14,234 nucleotides of DNA, taken from contig DAOVAN010000030.1 in NCBI GenBank assembly GCA_030671005.1, forward strand, positions 1 through 14,234, read 5' to 3'. A program made the translations under genes and the position numbers. The number at the start of each line of letters is the position of its first letter. Positions within the stretch are counted from its first letter, which is position 1. Positions 1 through 6,396 of this stretch are shown in pieces. The notes under the pieces were generated by a model. That model had not been told where the DNA came from. It made no database searches and saw only the letters and a program-made list of their open reading frames with translations. Source of the stretch: Caldifarciminota bacterium (GTDB lineage: Bacteria; Hydrothermota; Tepidihabitantia; SM23-42).

Positions 1-2174
1 GGCAACGTTCTTCCTGACTCATCACGACCATCCCACGTGACAGATGACGGATAACCGATATCCGATAACTGCGAAGACAAATCTCTCACCAATCGTCCTG
101 CTGCATCATAAACCTGCAGCTGCACTGTATTCGGATCAACATTGCCTATTACGTAACTAATATGCAATCGGTCAGTGAACGGATTCTGGAGCAGGGAAAT
201 CGATGGTGCGACACTTGCCGGGCTAGAGATATCACCTTCACTGGTACCCAAGGACACTTCGGCAAGCCCAAGATATGAATAGTCACCCCAACCCCAATCA
301 GCATTGAAACCTCGTGCCATGTAGTAGTACTCACCACTTGGATGGCTTACAAAAGTGTATAGTGTGTCGGCAATATTCGCCGCGATCGTGTCTACATTAG
401 CAAAGTAACAAACTGGATAGATATCATCTACATAAAAACCATTGTTCAGAACCGCGCCATCGGTCATTGCCCGAAACCTGAGGTAAACAGACCGGCCCAC
501 CCAATCTTCGAGTGAGTAAGCTTGACGGATCCAACCGTTTGAACTACCGTTGAAGCGCGTGGTATCGAGATTGAACCACTCCTTTGTATTCTCTGATACC
601 TCAACCACCGCGACATCATAATTTGTCTCTAAATCATACCAGCACCAAAAAGTAACCGAGTCATCGACTTCGACCGGGTAGGGGTGAGATGTACGCACCG
701 CGTGATTCATATCATCGATGCTACCCGAGAAGAAGCTATTACTACCTGAATGGGCCTGGGTCGTAGAAAGGGTAAAACCTTGTAGCATCCAACGGCCGAC
801 ACCCGATTCCAGGTCGTCCTCGATGACCGAGGGACTTGACAACTCTACTAATTCCCAATGCAGCGGATGATTATCATTAACATTTATGGCGTGCCACGCA
901 ACAGTATAATCCGCACCCACCGTTCCCAATGCATAGATCTCGGGCGGTGGCACGACCGCCTCAAGCAAAAGAACAATTGAATCACAAAAACCAGCCAAGT
1001 ATTTCAGAGCCTGGAAATTCTGATGTACCATATGATCGAGATCATTCACCGGCTGATACTGTGAGGTCCCGAGTTCAGTGGTAAAGGAAAGATTAGACAC
1101 ACCACCCACCCAATGACACCAGCTGTAAAACCAATCAATACTCGACCCGCTCACCGGGTAGATTCTTGAATAGATAGGGCCCGATCCATACGTGCCGCTG
1201 CTCAAGCGCTGCACTTGACTTGCCATGTAATAGCCCACCTGATCATAGAGCAGAGAATCAGGGGTCTCCTCGCCGGTCCAGCCCCAGGGCCAGCAGAGCA
1301 CTTCGCCAGAACTATGATAACACATGTAGGCATTGATGATGCGGTCTTTCACATAGTAGGTGAGCGCCCTGGTTTCCTCACCGGAATTCACATAGGCGCC
1401 ACAAAATGTTGCACTACTTGGCCGATGGCTTGCCTGATATTCATCCACCGCACCCCAGTCACCTTCGATGTCAGGGGAACACCCACCATAGTTACGATTT
1501 GGATCAGTACCAATCTCACCATCAAACGGTTCACGGTTCTTACGCCAGTAATTCCCTCCGTAGGGATCGTAATCATAGAGATAGCCGTCAACATTGATCA
1601 CGGGAAAACAATAAATCTCGGTATTGTTAATGATCTCGGTAATCTCAGGGTCGACATTATACGCACTGAGCATCGAATCGGCAAAAAACAGAACAACAGG
1701 CACACATGCCCACTCGTTCGAGTGATGCGTGCCATCGATCAAGAAACCCGGTTCTCCATCATCTTCGATGTACGGATTGTCTGAGATCTTAATTCCATAT
1801 ATCCAGTTGCCCTCGTGAGTCGGGATCGGTAACGAATCGAACATACAGATTGCTGGGAAATCCTGGGCCAGCTGTCTCAGGCTATCCTCGATTTCGGTAT
1901 AGGATAGGTACTGGGCGCGTACGTTCTCTTTGGCCTGAGCGAGGTCATGCACGATTACCTCATAGGCAAGACCAGAGTTCACGATCCTCTGCAACAGCTC
2001 ACTGTCTGCCACGATGTCGTAATACTCACCCCCACGTGCTCCAGCAAAATCCAAATCTACCTTGTCTGATATTCTCCGCAGATCATGCATGGTCGACGCA
2101 TATACCCGCACGATCCTATCCTGAGCACTTACCATGCTCGCCAAGATAACCAAGAAAATTAATACTCTTTTCAT
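1..2174 (-). CDS. Secreted M14 zinc carboxypeptidase with C-terminal FlgD-like domain (3' end outside window)
   Basis: Open from the ATG at 2174 to the window edge: 724 complete codons, no stop seen. An AGAGAGG ribosome site lies 5 nt before the ATG. Residues 1-18 form a signal peptide (MKRVLIFLVILASMVSA). About 20-80 is an N-terminal domain typical of bacterial M14 proteins. The peptidase domain spans about 85-400: zinc ligands H151 and E154 (HSNE) and H287 (YHSSGE), substrate residues N226-R227 (DPNRNY), a SGSSIDWFY segment (342-350) around the usual substrate-binding Tyr, and the catalytic Glu E367 (FTTELG). Residues about 450-640 look like an immune-inhibitor-A/MAM-type beta domain (IEDDLESG...W; NNGFYVDDI). 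From about 655 an FlgD/type-A sorting-like domain begins (QNPFTDRLHISY, YDAAGRLVRDL, WDGRDESGR), and its usual final strand is cut off. The family hydrolyses C-terminal residues of peptides or proteins. Inference: an exported, surface-attached or released scavenging peptidase. All catalytic residues are present. Confidence 0.93.
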   Translation of the reverse strand, partial: MKRVLIFLVILASMVSAQDRIVRVYASTMHDLRRISDKVDLDFAGARGGEYYDIVADSELLQRIVNSGLAYEVIVHDLAQAKENVRAQYLSYTEIEDSLRQLAQDFPAICMFDSLPIPTHEGNWIYGIKISDNPYIEDDGEPGFLIDGTHHSNEWACVPVVLFFADSMLSAYNVDPEITEIINNTEIYCFPVINVDGYLYDYDPYGGNYWRKNREPFDGEIGTDPNRNYGGCSPDIEGDWGAVDEYQASHRPSSATFCGAYVNSGEETRALTYYVKDRIINAYMCYHSSGEVLCWPWGWTGEETPDSLLYDQVGYYMASQVQRLSSGTYGSGPIYSRIYPVSGSSIDWFYSWCHWVGGVSNLSFTTELGTSQYQPVNDLDHMVHQNFQALKYLAGFCDSIVLLLEAVVPPPEIYALGTVGADYTVAWHAINVNDNHPLHWELVELSSPSVIEDDLESGVGRWMLQGFTLSTTQAHSGSNSFFSGSIDDMNHAVRTSHPYPVEVDDSVTFWCWYDLETNYDVAVVEVSENTKEWFNLDTTRFNGSSNGWIRQAYSLEDWVGRSVYLRFRAMTDGAVLNNGFYVDDIYPVCYFANVDTIAANIADTLYTFVSHPSGEYYYMARGFNADWGWGDYSYLGLAEVSLGTSEGDISSPASVAPSISLLQNPFTDRLHISYVIGNVDPNTVQLQVYDAAGRLVRDLSSQLSDIGYPSSVTWDGRDESGRTL

Positions 2175-2206
2175 TTAAACCTCTCTTTTAGACTTAAATC
2201 TAGACG

Positions 2207-2234
2207 ATTATAACCCCAATTCTCTTTTTGTCAA
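2207..2234 (-). promoter_or_regulatory. Sigma70-type promoter of the M14 peptidase gene
   Basis: Read on the minus strand, TTGACA (2234-2229) and TATAAT (2212-2207) are both perfect consensus hexamers separated by 16 bp. The predicted transcript start near 2200 gives a leader of about 25 nt that contains the AGAGAGG ribosome site. The peptidase therefore probably has its own transcript and does not depend on lepB upstream. No convincing lepB terminator was seen in 2235-2348. Confidence 0.8.
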
Positions 2235-2348
2235 CAAAAACCTATAGTTGTGTGTTTGAGTGCTAATCGTATTCAGCAAGATATTATTCAATAATTTATT
2301 TGTTAGGCTGCAGGCCAATATTACGGCATATGAACTTGAAGTATTGTT

Positions 2349-3062
2349 TTATATTACCTCGCCAATTCTGGTTAAGCGGATTGATTTCCATTGCCAGACC
2401 TTAAAGACTTCGAAAAAACTCGAGACTTCACCGCCCGGGTCAAAGGAGAAATAGATGAACAGCGGCTTGCCTTTCAAATATCTCTTATGCAAGGGACCCC
2501 AGAATCTGGAATCGGCCGAGTTGTCTCGATTGTCGCCCATGGCAAATATGTAATCGCTGGGCACGACCACCGGACCAAAATTATCACGCACCTGTACCCC
2601 GATCAAGTCAAAAAGCTGAGCACTTTCCCATTTCTCTTGATACGCACGGGTGTCGGCAATGATACCCCGGAACGTTGATCGATCAGCATGCCGGGCATAG
2701 GGTTCATCGACTTCAACATTGTTCACATAGAGCACCTTGTTGACGATCTGCACGGTATCGCCCTGCACGGCAACACATCTCTTCACGAAATCCTTATTCT
2801 CGAAGGGATACCTAAAGACAATGATCTCACCACGCAGTGGCATGCGACCCGGTATGATCGGTATCTGCTTAGTCGAGAAGGGTATTGGGAGTTTGACCCC
2901 GTAGATGAAGCGGTTGACGAGTAGTGCGTCACCGATGAGTAGAGTCTTTTCCATAGATGCGGTCGGAATTACGTAGGCTTCAACGAATATTGCTCGGAGG
3001 ATCAAGACGACGATTATCACAATAGTCCACGAGTAGATTTCCCGTTTTAGCCTTCCCTTCAT
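2349..3062 (-). CDS. lepB: Signal peptidase I
   Basis: Membrane-bound serine protease that removes signal peptides from proteins exported by Sec or Tat. The frame is open from an ATG at 3071 (240 aa), but the start at 3062 (237 aa, MKGRLKREIYSW) is preferred because the -10 box covers the upstream ATG (see promoter). In 240-aa numbering: a single N-terminal membrane anchor at about 15-32; catalytic Ser39 in IPTASMEKTL; general-base Lys97 in DFVKRCVAV; and the conserved GDNRDNSADSRFWG box at 179-192. Length and motif order are normal for a compact Gram-negative-like LepB. It lies upstream of the secreted M14 peptidase on the same strand, separated by 174 bp with a promoter, so the two are neighbours but not clearly one operon. 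The function is very secure; only the exact start is uncertain. Confidence 0.95.
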   Translation of the reverse strand: MKGRLKREIYSWTIVIIVVLILRAIFVEAYVIPTASMEKTLLIGDALLVNRFIYGVKLPIPFSTKQIPIIPGRMPLRGEIIVFRYPFENKDFVKRCVAVQGDTVQIVNKVLYVNNVEVDEPYARHADRSTFRGIIADTRAYQEKWESAQLFDLIGVQVRDNFGPVVVPSDYIFAMGDNRDNSADSRFWGPLHKRYLKGKPLFIYFSFDPGGEVSSFFEVFKVWQWKSIRLTRIGEVI

Positions 3063-3069
3063 GGCATTC

Positions 3070-3097
3070 ATTATAGTGCCATCCTACAAAAAGTCAA
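3070..3097 (-). promoter_or_regulatory. lepB promoter predicting a leaderless mRNA
   Basis: On the minus strand, TTGACT (3097-3092), a 16-bp spacer and a perfect TATAAT (3075-3070). The last A and T of the -10 box are also the first two bases of the ATG at 3071, so that codon would lie upstream of the transcript. Exactly 7 nt separate the -10 box from the next in-frame ATG at 3062, which puts the expected first transcribed base at or next to that codon. No ribosome site is possible in such a transcript. The competing reading is that AGGA ten bases before 3071 serves as a weak ribosome site for the longer form, transcribed from elsewhere. Confidence 0.65.
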
Positions 3098-3364
3098 CAG
3101 CCTAAATATACTAGCTGACTGGGTTTGTCGGATTTGAAAAGCGATATAATATCGTACTCGTTTATCGTGAATCGTATTCGTGCGAGATTGTCCCGTACGG
3201 AGTACGAGGATCCTCGTTTCTGAAACATTCAGAAACGGGACCACGCTCTCCCTCGACAAGCTCGGGATTCGCTCGCAATGACGGATGTTGTTTACGCATG
3301 ATTTATCCCGTGGAATCCTTCAGGTATTCCGCTGGGACCGCTTACGGAGCTCGCATTACGGTTT
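3098..3364. repeat. Gene-free region with a cluster of palindromes (REP-like)
   Basis: No supportable gene. Successive inverted repeats occur: CGATAT-A-ATATCG (3142-3154); CGTAC-gga-GTACG (3194-3206); the perfect 12-mer CGAGGATCCTCG (3205-3216), sharing two bases with the previous one; and CGTTTCTGAA-aca-TTCAGAAACG (3215-3237), a perfect 10-bp stem with a 3-nt loop. From 3143 to 3190 the text is a loose repeat of TCGTAnTCG-like words. From about 3250 to 3285 comes CTCGACAAGCTCGGG followed by CGCTCGCAATGACGG, wording I associate from memory with dispersed intergenic elements of uncultured bacteria. Strand and function are unknown. Confidence 0.6.
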
Positions 3365-3700
3365 TTGTCTGTGACCTTTCGACCCTTCGACTCCAGTTTG
3401 TGCCTCTTCGACCCTGCGACTTTTCGACCTTTCGACTCCCATTGTTGTCTCTTAGACTTTGTGACTTTTGGACGCTTCGACTCTTTTTACATCCCGCTAC
3501 GTGCCGATATCTCATATCAGCAAGTTATGGTCCTGCGAGTGGAACGGTACTGCGAACTGAGTGATACTGCGTTTCCTGCGAGCGAAGCGATACTGCTTCA
3601 AAAGTCTTTTCGACCCTTAGACTCTTTATGCATCCCTTCGACTCCAGTTTGTGCCTCTTCGACTCTGTGACTTTTCGACCTTTCGACTCCGTCTGTAGCT
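3365..3700. repeat. Degenerate TTCGAC repeat array, unit about 45 nt
   Basis: Built from short blocks of the type GACtttTCGACccTTCGACTCC joined by a T-rich linker (TTTGTGCCTC, TTGTTGTCTC, TTTATGCATC). Two 51-nt stretches, 3389-3439 and 3640-3690, differ at only two positions (both C/T changes). The array is interrupted between about 3497 and 3600 by unrelated text (see the 17-nt tandem repeat). That text includes an imperfect hairpin at 3502-3522 (GATAT-ctc-ATATC core, with outer TGC/GCA pairs beyond one mismatch). Open frames through the array translate to low-complexity Leu/Phe/Arg or Glu/Ser/Lys strings and are not genes. A related inverted copy lies at 14096-14193. Confidence 0.75.
3533..3592. 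repeat. 17-nt tandem repeat inside the TTCGAC array
   Basis: Three 17-nt copies share the frame CTGCGA followed by nine variable bases and TA: 3533-3549, 3550-3566 and 3576-3592. The last two copies are separated by a 9-nt partial unit (CTGCGTTTC), and a further CTGC follows at 3593. The copies keep CTGCGA and the terminal TA while the middle drifts. No coding meaning is apparent. Confidence 0.55.
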
Positions 3701-3701
3701 C

Positions 3702-3729
3702 TTGACTTGACAACGATTATCGCTAAAAT
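3702..3729 (+). promoter_or_regulatory. Promoter of tRNA-Val and possibly the downstream operon
   Basis: TTGACT (3702-3707), a 16-bp spacer and TAAAAT (3724-3729) place a transcript start near 3736, about 11 nt before the mature tRNA. A second overlapping TTGACA at 3707-3712 has no good -10 at the matching distance. No separate promoter was seen between the tRNA and the zinc-ribbon gene 55 bp further on, so the operon may be co-transcribed with the tRNA. Confidence 0.55.
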
Positions 3730-3746
3730 ACTCCATGTTCTATTGC

Positions 3747-3822
3747 GGGCGGTTAGCTCAGCCTTGGTTAGAGCGTCTGCTTGACATGCAGGAGGTCACC
3801 CGTTCAAGTCGGGTACCGCCCA
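3747..3822 (+). tRNA. tRNA-Val, anticodon GAC
   Basis: A complete cloverleaf of 76 nt. Acceptor stem GGGCGGT (3747-3753) pairs perfectly with ACCGCCC (3815-3821). D stem is GCTC/GAGC; anticodon stem TCTGC/GCAGG has one G-T pair; the loop TTGACAT has anticodon GAC at 3783-3785; variable loop AGGTC; T stem ACCCG/CGGGT with loop TTCAAGT. The discriminator base is A (3822). CCA is not encoded: the next bases are TTG, so it must be added by a nucleotidyltransferase. It reads valine codons GUC and GUU. Confidence 0.97.
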
Positions 3823-3877
3823 TTGCACCTCATATATTACATTTCTCGTTCCCGGGGTTGATGCAAGAAAGGTCTCC

Positions 3878-4588
3878 ATGGAAAACGAACTGGATCTCCT
3901 GGTAAAGATCCAGGGTTTTGATTATGAAGTAAAAGAAGCCAAGGCGAGATTAACACAGCTACCCAAAGAGATCACAAGACTCGAGAAGGAGATAGAGACA
4001 AAAGAAGAAGACCTCAAGCACTCTGAAACCAGAATCCAAGAGCTGAAAAAGACCTACAAACTGAAAGAACTCGAAATCGCTGATAACGAAGGAAAGATCA
4101 ACAAACTCAACACCCAAACCTTTGCCGTCAAGACCAACGAAGAATATCGTGCCCTACTTAATGAGGTAGAATTCTTGAAAAAGGGAAATAGTGAAGTCGA
4201 AGACGAAATGCTCAGCATACTGGAGGAGGAGGAAAACATAGAGAATTCAATTGACAAGTCACGCACCGAAGCAAAAGAGTATGTGGACACAAAGAAGGCA
4301 AAGATCGACGACCTCAGAAATGAATGTGAATCAATGCAGGAAAAACAAAAAACCGCAGAGGCCAAACTCGAAGACAACCTGGCCAAGCTTCCTAATGATT
4401 TGGAGGAGTTATACGGTAAAATCGCAAGGGTTCGCGGCACCGCGGTGTGCATGATCACCAATAACACCTGCACCGGATGCTACGCCAATCTTACCCATCA
4501 ATTCTTGAATGAGTTAAAAAAGCGCAACAAGATACTACTTTGTGGCAACTGCGGCCGCATCCTTGTCTATACAGAACCCAACAAATAA
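3878..4588 (+). CDS. Coiled-coil protein with C4 zinc ribbon (zf-RING_7 / CT398-HP0958 family)
   Basis: 236 aa, start ATG with AGAAAGG five bases upstream. Residues about 8-175 are almost entirely charged heptad text (Lys/Glu-rich), predicting a long antiparallel coiled coil. Residues 185-230 hold a zinc ribbon with C198-x2-C201 (CTGC) and C222-x2-C225 (CGNC). The length and the coiled-coil plus C-terminal ribbon order match the family that includes Helicobacter HP0958 (FlgZ) and Chlamydia CT398, which bind RpoN, RNA or secretion parts in those species. The role outside them is not settled, so none is assigned here. It is the first gene of a five-gene cluster and lies 3 nt before RNase HI. 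From memory, the same pair occurs in Actinobacteria (mycobacterial Rv2229c-Rv2228c), which hints at a nucleic-acid-related role. Family assignment is secure; function is open. Confidence 0.88.
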   Translation: MENELDLLVKIQGFDYEVKEAKARLTQLPKEITRLEKEIETKEEDLKHSETRIQELKKTYKLKELEIADNEGKINKLNTQTFAVKTNEEYRALLNEVEFLKKGNSEVEDEMLSILEEEENIENSIDKSRTEAKEYVDTKKAKIDDLRNECESMQEKQKTAEAKLEDNLAKLPNDLEELYGKIARVRGTAVCMITNNTCTGCYANLTHQFLNELKKRNKILLCGNCGRILVYTEPNK

Positions 4589-4591
4589 TCG

Positions 4592-5041
4592 ATGCCCACC
4601 AAACAGAAGCAGTTTTGTATATTCGTCGACGGTTCTTCCCGAGGTAATCCTGGCCCAGCCGGAGTCGGTATTGCTGTATACGCACCGGGCAAAGACGAGG
4701 CAACCGACGAGATATCAAAATACATCGGTATAACCACCAACAATGTCGCGGAGTATGAGGCCGTCATACATGCTCTCCGGTGGATGATACACTCAGGTGT
4801 GAAACGAGCGACACTGAAACTCGATTCAGAACTCGTCTACAAACAGATGATGGGAACGTACCGGGTGAAGGCTCCGCATATCGCACTACTCATGAAAAGA
4901 ATTACGATGCTCAAGTCTCAACTGGATATATCGATCATCTTAATTCCCCGTGATGAAAACAAATCGGCGAACCGGCTGGCACAGAAAGCATCGAAAAGAA
5001 AGAAAGTGAAACGCCAAACATTCAAGCAACTACCTTTGTAA
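4592..5041 (+). CDS. rnhA: Ribonuclease HI with Asn at the fourth active-site position
   Basis: 149 aa, a standard length for RNase HI, which cuts RNA in RNA-DNA hybrids with divalent metal ions. Visible motifs: D13 in FVDGSSRGNPGPAG, E54 in TTNNVAEYEAV and D78 in LKLDSELV give the first three carboxylates. The fourth, normally Asp in a helix of the type ENKEADRLA, is Asn127 here (ENKSANRLAQKA). In E. coli the equivalent Asp134 to Asn change is, as I recall, tolerated, so activity is likely kept. The C-terminus (about 134-142) is a basic KRKKVKR stretch. The start has no clear ribosome site and lies 3 nt after the previous stop, so translational coupling is likely. The gene is followed after 3 nt by ktrB. 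Identity is secure. Confidence 0.93.
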   Translation: MPTKQKQFCIFVDGSSRGNPGPAGVGIAVYAPGKDEATDEISKYIGITTNNVAEYEAVIHALRWMIHSGVKRATLKLDSELVYKQMMGTYRVKAPHIALLMKRITMLKSQLDISIILIPRDENKSANRLAQKASKRKKVKRQTFKQLPL

Positions 5042-5044
5042 ACA

Positions 5045-6394
5045 ATGAAAGGCTCAAGAGAAATAAACGCGCCAAGAATCCTCATTTTCGGGTATCTCGG
5101 CATTATCATGATCGGAACGGTACTGCTCCTGTTGCCGGCATCTACGACAAACGGTATCAGTTTCATCGACTCGCTCTTTACCGCCTCCTCAGCACTCTGT
5201 GTAACCGGACTGATCGTCAAGAATACCGCACTCGACTTCACTCTTTTCGGCAAATCTGTAATACTCACCTTGATCCAAATCGGCGGGCTCGGATACATGA
5301 CCCTGTCCACGACCTTCTTTTTCTTCATCGGCCGGAGAATCTCTTTGCGCGACCGGCTGATCTTTAAAGAATCAATAAATCTACTCACCTTCGAAAACCT
5401 ACGACGCTTTGCCTGGCGCGTATTCAGGATCACCATTGTCGTTGAGCTGTTAGGCACGGCCTTGCTCTATTCTACCTTTGCACACAGATTCAGCCCGCTC
5501 GTAGCACTCGGTCAAGCCTTCTTTCACTCTGTCTCGGCGTTTTGTAATGCAGGCTTCTCCACTTTCTCAGAGAACATGTCGCTCTTTTCATACTCATTAC
5601 CAGCACCTTTGATCGTCGCAGCTCTTTTCATTTTTGGTGGCATTGGTTTTGTTGTGATTTCAGACCTGTATACGACGCTAATTAAAAGAGAAAAGAAGAA
5701 ACTAGCCCTGCACACAACAATCGTACTGCGAACAACACTAGCCCTCATCATCATCGGCACCCTTTTCATCCTCATCGTGGAGTACAACCGTAGCCTTGGC
5801 GGCCTGCCCTTCATTCATAAACTGAGCCGGGCATTCTTCCAGGCGGTGACACCTAGAACAGCCGGCTTCAACACCATGAGTGTCGCGCTCTTCTCACCTA
5901 TCACCATCGTACTCCTCATGATGTTTATGTTTATCGGTGCCTCACCGGGCGGAACAGGAGGTGGTATAAAAACGACCACCTTTGTCCTCCTTTTCAGGTG
6001 GGCCAAAGAGCTGATGCTCGGCAGGTATGGCAAGGATATAAACGCCATCAAGAAACGGATTCCCATTGAACAAGCATTCAGGGCGTTCTTGATATTCATT
6101 CTGTCCAGTTCCACAATCATTGTTGCCTTTTTCATAATCATGCTTGTTGAAAATCAAACACCCATAAAAGTTTTATTTGAAGTATTTTCAGCATTCGGCA
6201 CTGTCGGACTCTCTTTTGGTTCGGCCGTAAATCCATTCTGTAGTTTCTCGTATGATCTCTCAACGATCGGCAAATTGGTTATCATATGTGTAGCGATAGC
6301 AGGTAGGGTAGGAACGATAACCGTGGGTAGTGCGATTCTGAAGCCTCATCCATTAGAATACTCATATCCCGAAGAACCGATCGTGGTCGGCTGA
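5045..6394 (+). CDS. ktrB: Potassium uptake channel subunit, TrkH/KtrB family
   Basis: 449 aa inner-membrane protein with about eight to ten hydrophobic segments and four pore repeats. The selectivity-filter loops are visible: CVTGL (52-56), CNAGF (167-171), RTAGF (271-275) and GTVGL (385-389). A Gly-rich intramembrane loop GASPGGTGGGIKTTT lies at 298-312, and the family signature GRVGTIT at 420-426. The compact size is closer to KtrB than to the longer TrkH, so Na+-dependent K+ uptake together with a cytosolic RCK/TrkA-type gating subunit is expected. No such subunit is encoded in this window. The gene sits 3 nt after rnhA and 2 nt before the amidohydrolase, so it is co-transcribed with genes of unrelated function. 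Family is secure; the KtrB versus TrkH choice is an inference. Confidence 0.93.
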   Translation: MKGSREINAPRILIFGYLGIIMIGTVLLLLPASTTNGISFIDSLFTASSALCVTGLIVKNTALDFTLFGKSVILTLIQIGGLGYMTLSTTFFFFIGRRISLRDRLIFKESINLLTFENLRRFAWRVFRITIVVELLGTALLYSTFAHRFSPLVALGQAFFHSVSAFCNAGFSTFSENMSLFSYSLPAPLIVAALFIFGGIGFVVISDLYTTLIKREKKKLALHTTIVLRTTLALIIIGTLFILIVEYNRSLGGLPFIHKLSRAFFQAVTPRTAGFNTMSVALFSPITIVLLMMFMFIGASPGGTGGGIKTTTFVLLFRWAKELMLGRYGKDINAIKKRIPIEQAFRAFLIFILSSSTIIVAFFIIMLVENQTPIKVLFEVFSAFGTVGLSFGSAVNPFCSFSYDLSTIGKLVIICVAIAGRVGTITVGSAILKPHPLEYSYPEEPIVVG

Positions 6395-6396
6395 TC

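Noticed and set aside
1215..2149. Plus-strand open frames (for example 1215-1784 and 1850-2149)
   Set aside because: They lie opposite the M14 peptidase, whose motifs and intact 724-codon frame are unambiguous, and their translations show no family features.
3140..3150. Plus-strand promoter using TATAAT at 3145-3150
   Set aside because: The hexamer belongs to a palindrome, no good -35 lies at the right distance and no plus-strand gene follows.
3071..3259. Small minus-strand frame upstream of lepB
   Set aside because: It runs through the lepB promoter and palindromes, with no recognisable sequence and no ribosome site.
3365..3700. CRISPR array
   Set aside because: Units are degenerate and contiguous, without conserved repeats separating unique equal-length spacers, and no cas genes are near.
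3298..3713. Open frames through the TTCGAC array on both strands
   Set aside because: The proteins are low-complexity products of the repeat, lack ribosome sites and overlap one another in several frames.
4054..4473. Minus-strand Ser/Phe-rich 139-aa frame
   Set aside because: It is the antisense shadow of the Lys/Glu-rich coiled coil; the plus-strand zinc ribbon is clear.
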